A stretch of DNA of 64,000 nt from RDYJ01 sp034931405 (GTDB lineage Bacteria > Cyanobacteriota > Cyanobacteriia > Cyanobacteriales > Nostocaceae). The notes under the pieces were generated by a model. The model was given only the letters and a program-made list of their open reading frames with translations, was not told the DNA's origin and searched no databases. Position numbers and translations under genes: made by a program. This document shows, in pieces, positions 1-6,187 of this stretch (its first letter is position 1; each line of letters opens with the position of its first letter). The stretch is from assembly GCF_034931405.1 (NCBI RefSeq), contig NZ_JAYGHA010000003.1, forward strand, positions 1 through 64,000. Direction: 5' to 3'.

Positions 1-72
1 TCCTCTAATAACTACTCCTTCCCACTTCCCCCAGAATACAAATTTAATCGAGAAGAAATTTATGATAGATAA
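1..72 (+). CDS. C-terminal tail of a small antitoxin-like protein (5' end outside window)
   Basis: Frame 1 is open from the first base and reads 23 residues ending in LPPEYKFNREEIYDR before TAA at 70-72. A Pro-rich stretch followed by a charged FNREE-type tail is common at the C-termini of small cyanobacterial antitoxins, so this may be the antitoxin of the papain-fold toxin that starts 57 bases downstream. The family cannot be named from the tail alone. It is too short for any length-filtered gene caller and will be missed unless the neighbouring sequence is joined. Confidence 0.5.
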   Translation, partial: SSNNYSFPLPPEYKFNREEIYDR

Positions 73-129
73 AATTTTTCTCGATAGTAATCAGGGTAGA
101 AATATTAAAATTTGACAACGGGAGTAATT

Positions 130-498
130 TTGAATAAAGAGGATATCATCTATCAACAAATTATAGCAATTGCCAGTAGTTACGGAATATTTGATTGTAT
201 ACCCTGTGCTAGAGCAATCAAAGAATTTTTAATCAGACAAAGTATTCATGGTAAGCATATTAAAATAAATACAAATTATCAAGATCCAATTTATGGCAGA
301 ATTTATGATGATAGTATTGGAGAATTGATTGCTACCACAGGTCATCATGAAGGTGTTATAATAGAGATAAATGACGGAGAACTTGTTTTTGACAATATTC
401 ACCATCAAGGCATTGCCCGATTAAACTGGATACAGAATCTCTATTCACCTATATTAGATGCAGGATTAGAGTTTCAAATCACAGAAACTTACTTTTAA
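130..498 (+). CDS. Papain-fold toxin (Tox-PL-2-like)
   Basis: Small (about 122 aa) predicted cysteine-peptidase-fold toxin. Near its N-terminus is a FDCIPCARAIKEFL stretch (candidate nucleophile Cys), then a GHHEGVIIEI strand (catalytic His) and LVFDNIHHQGI (Asp/Asn), the C...H...D order of the papain fold toxin 2 family in cyanobacteria. No signal peptide or membrane segment is seen, so it should act in the cytosol. The start is not ATG. I prefer TTG at 130 because GGGAG at 120-124 sits five bases upstream; TTG at 112 is also open. The next gene begins 23 bases after the stop and is a plausible partner. Family assignment is from motif memory; the target is unknown. Confidence 0.65.
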   Translation: MNKEDIIYQQIIAIASSYGIFDCIPCARAIKEFLIRQSIHGKHIKINTNYQDPIYGRIYDDSIGELIATTGHHEGVIIEINDGELVFDNIHHQGIARLNWIQNLYSPILDAGLEFQITETYF

Positions 499-521
499 CC
501 TAGAAATTTAGTGAGTTAAAC

Positions 522-863
522 ATGGATAATCTCTACAACTTACTGCAGAATATCAAAAAAAGACCTGCAATGTATATAGGTAAAAATTCTATTTTTAGCC
601 TTCAAGCATTTTTAGATGGATACTATTTTGCCCGTCGAGAAATTGGTATTCCCTTAACAGCAGAAGAAACAGAATTTCAAACTTTTTTACAATGGATAAG
701 ACACAAATTCAATGTAGAAACAGGTCAATTATGGTCAAGTATTCTTCTGTTCCATTCAGCCGATGAAAAAAGCGCAGTAGATAGATTTTTTACCTTATTT
801 GAAGAATTTTATCAAAATCAAAAAAATCAAGAAACAGCAAAAATTGATGAATTAGTTTCATGA
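522..863 (+). CDS. Unknown protein with RPAMYIG motif; candidate partner or immunity protein of the papain-fold toxin
   Basis: 113-aa acidic soluble protein that I cannot assign to a named family. The N-terminus carries KRPAMYIG followed by SLQAFLDGYYFAR, a compact signature I associate with small uncharacterised proteins found beside toxins. The middle is amphipathic (W- and F-rich) and the C-terminus is a Lys/Gln/Glu helix. It lies 23 bases after the papain-fold toxin gene on the same strand, which fits a two-gene toxin/immunity operon. The immunity role is inferred from position and size only; it could also be an independent cargo gene of the island. Confidence 0.55.
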   Translation: MDNLYNLLQNIKKRPAMYIGKNSIFSLQAFLDGYYFARREIGIPLTAEETEFQTFLQWIRHKFNVETGQLWSSILLFHSADEKSAVDRFFTLFEEFYQNQKNQETAKIDELVS

Positions 864-879
864 AAATAAAAGTTAGTAA

Positions 880-1110
880 GTTGGGTTGACAAAACCAAAC
901 AATACCTATAATTAATAATGCTAAATTTCAACCCAAAAACCCTGTATCTGTTCACATTATCTCACTTAACCACTACTAGGAATTACTAGAGCGATAGCGA
1001 AGCGCTGCTGCAAGCAGTTCGCTGCTATCATGTGAATAAGAGAAGACAATAGAACCATCACAGATACACCATCGAAAGATTCACCTCACTAGAGAACTAT
1101 AGGTATATTT
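880..1110 (+). repeat. Composite intergenic repeat, copy a (spacer before parDE)
   Basis: This 348-base gene-free stretch is mostly one copy of a mosaic repeat. In order it holds a GTTGGGTTGAC module, CTGTATCTGTTCACATTATC, a palindromic GCGATAGCGAAGCGCTGCTG block, ATCATGTGAATAAGAGAAGA, and an ATTCACCTCACT module. The same modules recur at about 1812, 2532, 3507, 4105, 4855 and 7784, each time between genes of the island. Confidence 0.8.
991..1022. repeat. Palindromic GCGATAGCGAAGCGCTGC repeat
   Basis: Imperfect palindrome around GCGAAGCGCTGC/GCAGTTCGC. An essentially identical block lies at 2581-2612, both times inside the composite repeat and absent from its other copies. It therefore looks like a small mobile palindrome that entered a subset of the spacers. 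Confidence 0.7.
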
Positions 1111-1145
1111 AGCTACTAAAATTAATTATCATAAATACTTATTTT

Positions 1146-1180
1146 CATGGCGATCGCAGAAAATGACAAAATCTGCCATG
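1146..1180 (+). promoter_or_regulatory. Inverted repeat and -10 box upstream of parD (candidate autoregulatory operator)
   Basis: CATGG at 1146-1150 pairs with CCATG at 1176-1180, and CAGA/TCTG pair inside it. ATATAAAA follows directly, and AGGAAG lies just ahead of the parD ATG at 1212. ParD proteins normally repress their own operon by binding such repeats; that role is inferred here. Confidence 0.4.
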
Positions 1181-1211
1181 ATATAAAAAAGTAGATTTAG
1201 GAAGTCAGATT

Positions 1212-1475
1212 ATGAAAAGTATGAATATTTCCTTACCTGACACCATGCGCGATTATATAGAAGAACAGGTAGCGCAAGGTGGTTACAGCAGCGTCAGTGA
1301 ATATTTTCGGGAATTAGTGCGACAAGACCAAAAACAGAGAGCAAATGAACGACTACAAACAATGCTCTTAGAAGGATTAAACTCAGGAAATGCAACAGAA
1401 ATGACTGCACAAGATTGGGAAGATATTCGTCAAGCAGTTCGTGAAAAAACTAACAAACGTCAAAGTGCAAATTAG
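1212..1475 (+). CDS. parD: ParD-type ribbon-helix-helix antitoxin
   Basis: 87-aa antitoxin. The N-terminal MNISLPDTMRDYIEEQV is the beta strand and first helix of a ribbon-helix-helix DNA-binding domain, and GGYSSVSEYFRELVRQDQ is the diagnostic ParD motif. The charged C-terminus (roughly residues 45-87) would wrap the toxin. The gene ends two bases before the parE ATG, the usual antitoxin-first arrangement. AGGAAG precedes the ATG and a candidate operator lies at 1146-1180. It should neutralise ParE and repress the pair. Confidence 0.9.
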   Translation: MKSMNISLPDTMRDYIEEQVAQGGYSSVSEYFRELVRQDQKQRANERLQTMLLEGLNSGNATEMTAQDWEDIRQAVREKTNKRQSAN

Positions 1476-1477
1476 CC

Positions 1478-1804
1478 ATGATGTTTGCAATTAAAAAAAG
1501 ACCTCAAGTTATCCGTGACTTGATAGATTTAGCTACCTACATAGCAGAAGATAGTTTAGACGTTTCCGACCGCTTTTTAATAGCAGCAGAAACAACATTT
1601 AAACAATTAGCAAAAACTCCAGCTATAGGGAAATTGACAGATTTTCCCCATCCCAATTTAGCAGATATTCGACAACAATCAATTAAAGGATTTAGAAAAT
1701 ATCTGATTTTTTATCGTATCACTGAATCAGAAATTGATATTTTGCGAGTTATTCATAGTGCAAGAGACATTGAAACAATATTAGATGAGGACTTAGAAAT
1801 ATGA
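1478..1804 (+). CDS. parE: ParE/RelE-superfamily toxin
   Basis: 108-aa toxin following parD by two bases. It has the ParE layout: basic N-terminal strand, a DLIDLATYIAEDSLDVSDRFL helix hairpin, the conserved small segment KTPAIGKL, then RQQSIKGFRKYLIFYRI and the terminal strand ILRVIHSARDIETIL. Members of this branch poison DNA gyrase, although RelE relatives cleave mRNA; the sequence alone does not decide which. Two consecutive ATG codons are available, so the start may be one codon later. It appears intact and paired. Confidence 0.9.
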   Translation: MMFAIKKRPQVIRDLIDLATYIAEDSLDVSDRFLIAAETTFKQLAKTPAIGKLTDFPHPNLADIRQQSIKGFRKYLIFYRITESEIDILRVIHSARDIETILDEDLEI

Positions 1805-1811
1805 GTAATTA

Positions 1812-1876
1812 GGTTGGAGGGATTTCTGGGGCGATTGTGTAAATATTCACCTCATCGGAGAATTATCACCCGAACT
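1812..1876 (+). repeat. Composite intergenic repeat, short copy b (spacer between parE and mazE)
   Basis: GGGATTTCTGGGGCGATTGT followed by AATATTCACCTCATC and ATCACCC matches the outer modules of the copy at 2532-2802 but lacks its middle (palindrome and AATAAGAGAA modules). This gives the repeat between a third pair of modules. Confidence 0.6.
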
Positions 1877-1928
1877 AAATCAAATCCTATATTTACAAAC
1901 TACTAGACTAAAAATATCAAAATCAGCT

Positions 1929-1944
1929 ATACTACTTATAGTAT
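1929..1944 (+). promoter_or_regulatory. Perfect inverted repeat before mazE (candidate operator/-10)
   Basis: ATACTACTTATAGTAT has perfect 6-base arms (ATACTA/TAGTAT) with a 4-base centre and ends 15 bases before the ATG. Its right half resembles a -10 box. Antitoxin autorepression through such a site is typical of RHH antitoxins; the function is inferred. Confidence 0.45.
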
Positions 1945-1959
1945 GACTGTGGGTAAGAT

Positions 1960-2181
1960 ATGGCTAAAATCTCAATTTCATTGCCAGATGAACTACTAAA
2001 TTACATTGATCAAAAAGTTGAAAACCGTAGTGCGTTGATTGAAAATCTCTTGAAACAATGGCAAGAAAAACAACAAGATGAAGCACTAGCCGCAGCTTGC
2101 ACTTTGGTTGATGAATTAGAATTAGGTTGGGAAAGTGAATGGCAAAACATAGCGATTACCGAATGGGAAGCATCTGGATAG
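1960..2181 (+). CDS. MazE-like ribbon-helix-helix antitoxin
   Basis: 73-aa antitoxin beginning MAKISISLPDELLNYID, an RHH strand-helix, followed by the short helix SALIENLLKQWQ and an acidic tail (DELELGWESEW) suited to bind the toxin's RNA groove. The gene overlaps the downstream mazF by up to 43 bases, indicating translational coupling. A perfect inverted repeat lies just upstream. It belongs to the CopG/MazE-type antitoxins found with cyanobacterial MazF; the exact subfamily is not certain. Confidence 0.85.
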   Translation: MAKISISLPDELLNYIDQKVENRSALIENLLKQWQEKQQDEALAAACTLVDELELGWESEWQNIAITEWEASG

Positions 2182-2510
2182 TAACATTTGATCCATCTGT
2201 AGGTACAGAAATTCAAAAAACTCGTCCAGCACTGATAATTTCTGGGACTTTGTTTAATAACCAACGCAGCAAAGTCACAGTTTTACCTTTTACTTCCGCA
2301 AAACCTAATAATCCTCGTATTTCACCTGCGGTAGTTGAAGTACCTACATCAGCGCAAAATGGACTTTCTGTGGATAGTCTTTTAATCTGCGTTGAACCCA
2401 TGACTTTTGACAAAATTCGTTTAACTCAACAATTAGGAGAATTAGAAGCAGAATTATTAGAACAAGGTCAAAATATTTTGCGGAGATATCTTAGTTTAAA
2501 CAGCAATTAA
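2139..2510 (+). CDS. mazF: MazF/PemK-family mRNA interferase toxin
   Basis: Up to 123 aa. The MazF hallmark GSIWIVTFDPSVGTEIQKTRP is followed by ALIISGTLFNNQRSKVTVLP and QNGLSVDSLLICVEP; the Arg of KTRP and the Ser/Thr of the TVLPFTS strand correspond to the catalytic region of sequence-specific endoribonucleases. Two starts are possible: ATG at 2139, with a purine-rich GGGAAAG upstream, or ATG at 2163, which would begin MGSIWIVTF like most homologues and shorten the overlap with the antitoxin to 19 bases. The gene looks intact. Confidence 0.9.
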   Translation: MAKHSDYRMGSIWIVTFDPSVGTEIQKTRPALIISGTLFNNQRSKVTVLPFTSAKPNNPRISPAVVEVPTSAQNGLSVDSLLICVEPMTFDKIRLTQQLGELEAELLEQGQNILRRYLSLNSN

Positions 2511-2531
2511 TCATTAATTAATCATTTTTGA

Positions 2532-2802
2532 TTGATTCAGTTCATATTATCTCACTTAACCATTACTAGGGATTACTGGGGCGATAGCGAAGCGCTGCTG
2601 CAAGCAGTTCGCACCTGAAAACCTTACTCTGCATCTGTTTACATTATCTCACTCAACCATTACAAGGGATTAATAGAGCGATCATGTGAATAAGAGAAAA
2701 CAATAAAACCATGACAGATACACCTGGAAATATTCACCTCACTTGAGAACCATCACCCAGGGCGTAGCTTATAATAGAATCATACCGAAAAAATTTACTC
2801 AA
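2532..2802 (+). repeat. Composite intergenic repeat, copy c, carrying the vapB promoter
   Basis: Two stacked partial copies of the island repeat: TTCACATTATCTCACTT-type modules at about 2540 and 2640, the palindromic block at 2581-2612, the AATAAGAGAAAACAATAAAACC module, then AATATTCACCTCACTTGAGA. It ends in GGCGTAGCTTATAATAGAAT with TATAAT at 2770-2775, 41 bases before the vapB ATG. The same promoter-like end recurs at about 5105 and 7913. Confidence 0.75.
2581..2612. repeat. Palindromic GCGATAGCGAAGCGCTGC repeat, second copy
   Basis: Same sequence as 991-1022, located at the equivalent point of another copy of the composite repeat. Confidence 0.7.
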
Positions 2803-2816
2803 TTGAGGAGTTAATC

Positions 2817-3098
2817 ATGGTAATAAAAATTGCAGAAATATCTAAAGATATTGATACCTTACCAGAAGAAGCGCAAATCTTACTACTTGATTTTATTCAA
2901 TTACTCAAAAAACGTTATCCAAAACCAGAAAATCAACACATAGAAAATGAGATAACTTTCTCATCTACCCAAAAATCACATCCACTAGACACATTTATAG
3001 AAAAATATGGTGCTTGGGAAGATGAACGCACAGCAGCAGAAATAGTCAAAGAGATTTATGATAGCCGTACTATTTCTAACTACGATATTAGCTTATGA
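2817..3098 (+). CDS. VapB-type antitoxin (DUF2281-like)
   Basis: 93 aa. The N-terminal segment DIDTLPEEAQILLLDFIQLLKKRY is the two-helix module of the DUF2281-like antitoxins of cyanobacterial VapBC pairs. A variable linker follows, then HPLDTFIEKYGAWEDERTAAEIVKEIYDSR, the usual toxin-binding tail. GAGGAG lies nine bases before the ATG and TATAAT at 2770-2775 provides a likely promoter. The stop overlaps the vapC start by four bases (ATGA), so the two are translationally coupled. Confidence 0.85.
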   Translation: MVIKIAEISKDIDTLPEEAQILLLDFIQLLKKRYPKPENQHIENEITFSSTQKSHPLDTFIEKYGAWEDERTAAEIVKEIYDSRTISNYDISL

Positions 3099-3496
3099 CT
3101 TATTTATTAGATACTGACACCTGCATTTACTGGATTAAAAACATTAATTCCGTCAGAGATAAAATTCAACAAATAGGATGGGAGCAAATTTCTATTTGCA
3201 ACATCACCGTTGCTGAATTGTATTTTGGTGCTTACAATTCTCAAAAAGTAACGGAAAATTTAACTCGTGCAGAAAAATTCATTCAAGATATTGAAGTTAT
3301 ACATTTAGATAATAATGCTGTCAAAAAATTTGGAGAATTAAAAGCAGAACTTAGAAAAATAGGACAACCAGTAGCAGATTTTGATTTATTAATTGCTAGT
3401 GTTGCACTCACTAGAAACTATATTTTAGTAACTAACAACACTCGTCATTATAGCCGAATTTCCGAGCTAAAATTAGAAAACTGGATTTCATCTTAA
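3095..3496 (+). CDS. vapC: VapC-type PIN-domain ribonuclease toxin
   Basis: 133-aa PIN domain. Acidic residues expected of the metal site are present: D6 and D8 in LLDTDTCIYW, E41 in TVAELYFGA, D95/D97 in PVADFDLLIA. The TNNTRHYSRI segment near residue 113 and the terminal LKLENW strand complete the fold. PIN toxins cleave tRNA or rRNA; the target is not predictable here. The gene overlaps its antitoxin by four bases and looks intact, unlike the second vapC at 24.2 kb, so it is a useful comparison for that damaged copy. Confidence 0.92.
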   Translation: MTYLLDTDTCIYWIKNINSVRDKIQQIGWEQISICNITVAELYFGAYNSQKVTENLTRAEKFIQDIEVIHLDNNAVKKFGELKAELRKIGQPVADFDLLIASVALTRNYILVTNNTRHYSRISELKLENWISS

Positions 3497-3506
3497 AAAA
3501 GTTCTT

Positions 3507-3645
3507 GAAGGTGGGTGAACAACAACATAACCCACCATTAATAATGCACTTATTAAAACTCAAAAACCCTGTATCTGTTCACATCATCTCACCCAACCAT
3601 CACCAAATATCATGTAAATAAGAGAAGACAATAGAACCATGACAA
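3507..3645 (+). repeat. Composite intergenic repeat, copy d (after vapC)
   Basis: Opens with the hairpin GGTGGGT (3510-3516)/ACCCACC (3530-3536), which may also terminate vapBC. It continues with CTGTATCTGTTCACATCATC, CACCCAACCATCACC and ATAAGAGAAGACAATAGAACC, i.e. the first half of the island repeat, then stops at ACCATGACAATG. Confidence 0.7.
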
Positions 3646-3950
3646 TGTTAAAAATTTCAGTATTAATTATGTCATAAGACAGATGCGTTAAAGATGAGTA
3701 TATAACTTAGAGTTACGGAAATTTGAAATGTTTATTTTAGAGACTTGACAAAGCTGTAAATCTTAGATACTATGAATGTGTGAGCCTTGGGTACTCCTTG
3801 GAGCAAAAATTTGGATACGGCCTTCAAAACGTGAATGAGCGATAATTAGGCTTGATCACAATTTAGAGTTCCCGACCCCAGGGTAAGAATTTTTAAAACT
3901 GAATAACCGCTTTTGAAGTCATAGGTTAATTGGTTGGTGGCGCTGCGGCG
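3646..3950. other. Gene-free block of unknown function
   Basis: No ORF, tRNA or recognisable RNA. The stretch differs from the surrounding repeats: about 3780-3900 is GC-richer, with GTGAGCCTTGGGTACTCC, GGATACGGCCTTC and GACCCCAGGGT segments. It could be a decayed gene or a structured RNA. No riboswitch or intron consensus that I know fits. Confidence 0.35.
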
Positions 3951-4103
3951 ATGTTAGAACCAATCATGTTACTCAGTAATTCTAAGCGTGATTCTTTCGC
4001 CTGGAAGCGTGGGGAAACTACCGCTAGTGCCGGTGAGTTGATGGCGTTTAATGGGTTGACTGCGGAGGCGTTGACTAAGCGGGCTATTGAGTTGGTGCAT
4101 TAA
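3951..4103 (+). pseudogene. GC-richer 50-codon C-terminal gene remnant of unknown origin
   Basis: An open frame of 50 codons (ATG 3951, TAA 4101) reads MLEPIMLLSNSKRDSFAW, then a KRGETTASAGELMAF-type stretch, and ends LTAEALTKRAIELVH. The frame stays open back to TTG at 3930 (stop at 3927). Composition is clearly GC-richer than the flanks and the codon pattern is protein-like, ending in a regular amphipathic helix. No ribosome binding site is visible. I read it as the C-terminal end of a longer enzyme left after a rearrangement, but I do not recognise the family; a short real gene is the alternative. Confidence 0.4.
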
Positions 4104-4104
4104 T

Positions 4105-4215
4105 TAGAACGCCTGCAAACATTCACCTCACCTGATTTAGATCCCCGACTTCTAAGATTGATTATGGATATGATAGAAAAATCTTGAAAAGAAGTCGGGG
4201 ATCTTTGAGCATGAG
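4105..4215. repeat. Composite repeat copy e with GATCCCCGACTTCT hairpin (before the Uma2 gene)
   Basis: ATTCACCTCACCTGATTTA leads into a long hairpin: GATCCCCGACTTCTAAGATT pairs with AATCTTGAAAAGAAGTCGGGGATC. The same hairpin occurs in copies at about 5036 and 7848, and variants at 33004, 37820 and 58828. Confidence 0.75.
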
Positions 4216-4252
4216 TTATAATTAAAGTTAAAGTCATAACCATAAAATTACT

Positions 4253-4846
4253 ATGACTCTCAAAATCCTAGACAAAACTACCGCAATTTCCGAACAGCGA
4301 TTTCTTCTACCTGGTTATTACACCTGGAAAGAATTTGAAATAATAGAAACCTTAACCGCAGACGCAGGAAATTTGCGGATAACTTATCTTGATGGGTGCA
4401 TCGAATTTATGACACTTGGTGAACAACACGAAAATATCAAAAAAATTATCGCTATTTTGATAGAAGCATATCTTTTTGAAAAAGGGATAAACTTTATTCC
4501 AGTAGGTAGTGCTACTCGTCGCGCAAAAGAAAAAAGTGCTTCCTTTGAACCTGATGAATCTTATTACATCGGAGAGAAAAAAGCAAATCCAGATTTAGCA
4601 ATTGAAATTAATATTACCAGTGGCAGTATTGATAAACTAGAAAAATACAAAAGATTTAATATTACCGAAGTTTGGTTTTGGGAAAATAATCAATTGTCTC
4701 TATATCATCTCAGAAATGATAATTATGAGCAAATTAATCAAAGTGAATTATTGCCAGATGTCGATATAGATTTGTTGGCGATTTGTGTTTTAATGCCTTA
4801 CATTATTGATGCAAGAACAGCATTTATTAAAGGTATTAAAAAGTAG
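4253..4846 (+). CDS. Uma2 family (DUF820) PD-(D/E)XK-fold putative endonuclease
   Basis: 197 aa. The Uma2 signature is present: an early LPGYYTWKEFEII segment, ITYLDGCIEFMT, then FEPDESYYIG, PDLAIEINITSGS (the D...E-x-N/K nuclease-like core) and KLEKYKRFNITEVWFWEN. The ExK lysine of canonical PD-(D/E)XK enzymes is replaced by Asn in EIN, as in part of this family. These genes are amplified in cyanobacteria and often linked to mobile elements; the biological role is unproven. The gene is single, flanked on both sides by copies of the island repeat. Confidence 0.85.
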   Translation: MTLKILDKTTAISEQRFLLPGYYTWKEFEIIETLTADAGNLRITYLDGCIEFMTLGEQHENIKKIIAILIEAYLFEKGINFIPVGSATRRAKEKSASFEPDESYYIGEKKANPDLAIEINITSGSIDKLEKYKRFNITEVWFWENNQLSLYHLRNDNYEQINQSELLPDVDIDLLAICVLMPYIIDARTAFIKGIKK

Positions 4847-4854
4847 TAGTTTGT

Positions 4855-5137
4855 AGGTTGGGTTGACGCAAGAAAGCCCAACAATACCCACCATTAATAA
4901 CGGACTTATTACAACCCAAAAACCCTATATCTGTTCACATTATCTCACCCAACCATCACCAACTATCATGTAAATAAGAGAAGACAATAGAACCATCACA
5001 GATACACCTGAAAACATTCACCTCACCTGATTTAGATCCCCGACTTCTAAGATTAATTATGGATATGATATAAAAATCTTGAAAAGAAATCAGGGATCTT
5101 TAGTGCGTAGCTTATAATAGAATCATACCGAAAAATT
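4855..5137 (+). repeat. Composite intergenic repeat, near-complete copy f
   Basis: The most complete copy. Order: GTTGGGTTGACGCAAGAAAG / CCCAACAATACCC hairpin, ACCCTATATCTGTTCACATT, CACCCAACCATCACC, AATAAGAGAAGACAATAGAA, ATTCACCTCACC, the GATCCCCGACTTCT hairpin, and finally GTGCGTAGCTTATAATAGAA. The IS at 5153 lies just downstream and has separated this promoter-like end from whatever it once preceded. Confidence 0.75.
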
Positions 5138-5185
5138 TTATATAGGATTTAAGAGGGTGTTTGAAAAATTTTGAGGGGTCAAAAT

Positions 5186-5830
5186 TTATGCCAGTCGCCG
5201 CACCATGATCCGGATCATGGCAAGGTAAATAAACGTCTCTGATGTTTCCGGCAGAAGTTCATAGTCTCTGACCAATCGGCGACACCCCATGACCCAACCA
5301 AAAGTGCGCTCCACCACCCAACGTTTTTTGAGCAAGAGGAAACCCTTGGTTTGTTCTGGTCGTAGCACTACCTGCACAATCCAACGGCAAAAGTCCATAA
5401 CCCACATCATGAAGGCTGGACCCTCAAAGCCGCCATCAGTCCAAATGGTCGTCAAGCGAGAAACCTTGTTACCCATTTTTTTGACACGCTTGAGTACTTG
5501 TTTGCAGCCTGAACGCTCTGGCACACTGGCGGCAGTTACTAACACGCGCAGCACTAACCCCAACGTATCAACAGTCATAAACCGCTTGCGCCCCTTGATT
5601 TTTTTACCTGCATCAAATCCTACTTCCCGGCTTACCATCGCCGCACTTTTTACACTTTGACTATCGATTATGGCTTCTGATGGACTCGGATGGCGTTCCG
5701 CTTCAATTCTCGTATATTCTCGGAGACTATCATGAATTTTCGCCCAAGTTCCGTCCCTGCGCCAGTTGCGAAAATAAGTGTACACAGTTTGCCAAGCTGG
5801 AAAGTCCCCTGGCACCGCTCGCCATCTCAC
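5186..5830 (-). CDS. IS5-family transposase, catalytic frame (orfB)
   Basis: 214 aa containing the DDE/RNase H-like catalytic core: AIIDSQSVKSA (first D), TTIWTDGGFEG (second D) and VVERTFGWVMGCRRLVRDYE (E with the Y-R-x-E-type signature). The N-terminal DNA-binding half lies in the overlapping frame at 5730-5981; reading YVLLEGVRWRAVPGDFPAW continuously needs a +1 shift near 5850-5858. The nominal start (GTG) is internal to the natural protein. The catalytic residues are intact, so the element could be active if frameshifting occurs. Confidence 0.9.
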   Translation of the reverse strand: MRWRAVPGDFPAWQTVYTYFRNWRRDGTWAKIHDSLREYTRIEAERHPSPSEAIIDSQSVKSAAMVSREVGFDAGKKIKGRKRFMTVDTLGLVLRVLVTAASVPERSGCKQVLKRVKKMGNKVSRLTTIWTDGGFEGPAFMMWVMDFCRWIVQVVLRPEQTKGFLLLKKRWVVERTFGWVMGCRRLVRDYELLPETSETFIYLAMIRIMVRRLA

Positions 5831-5981
5831 TCCTTCTAGCAGAACATAGAAGAAAGATCGCGTTCAAAACAGACCACATATCGACTTCACGCTTGCGACC
5901 ACCTGGTTTAGGTTCTGGAATCATGTCACTCAGAAATTCATATTGTGCAAGGGTCAGATTGCTGGGGTATGCTTTACTCAT
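5730..5981 (-). CDS. IS5-family transposase, N-terminal frame (orfA)
   Basis: 83-aa frame starting MSKAYPSNLTLAQYEFL, the standard N-terminus of IS5-family transposases, with PKPGGRKREVDMWSVLNAIF. After about residue 43 the frame departs from the family (LLCSARRSEM) because the homologous sequence continues in orfB. The overlap and the CTTCT-type run at the junction fit programmed +1 (or -2) frameshifting known or suspected in the IS427 group, but a simple inactivating indel gives the same picture. Confidence 0.75.
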   Translation of the reverse strand: MSKAYPSNLTLAQYEFLSDMIPEPKPGGRKREVDMWSVLNAIFLLCSARRSEMASGARGLSSLANCVHLFSQLAQGRNLGENS

Positions 5982-6187
5982 GTTGCTCTCTCGGTGCTGT
6001 CTATTATCTATTCACAGCGTATACCGAGAGGGCTTTTTTACCAACTTACCGACTTTTCAAACACCCTCTAAGGGTTAAAAAATAATTTTCTTGACCGTAG
6101 ATATAATAAGGTATATTTTTCAATGAAATTTGACCTTATTCTATTTGCGATTTTTATGTTATGGTAGGATGAACACGTTTTATAATT

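Larger units (their letters stand above)
5153..6068 (-). mobile_element. IS5-family insertion sequence (IS427/IS1031-like group)
   Basis: Complete 916-bp element. The ends are inverted repeats starting GAGGGTGTTTGAAAA, flanked on both sides by the trinucleotide TAA (5150-5152 and 6069-6071), a 3-bp target duplication typical of this branch. Two overlapping transposase frames are encoded on the minus strand. Removing the element and one TAA restores a continuous ...GGATTTAAGGGTTAAAA sequence, so the insertion is recent and precise. Confidence 0.9.

Noticed and set aside
1829..1948. Coding frame NIHLIGELSPELNQILYL between parE and mazE
   Set aside because: It has no start codon, and its first part is a copy of the intergenic repeat found elsewhere with stops in this frame.
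3740..3900. Group II intron or riboswitch
   Set aside because: GTGTGAGCC resembles an intron 5' end, but no domain V, no reverse transcriptase and no known riboswitch core could be found.
5680..6078. Plus-strand 132-aa ORF over the IS
   Set aside because: It lies antisense to the transposase frames and extends across the IS end; no family resemblance.
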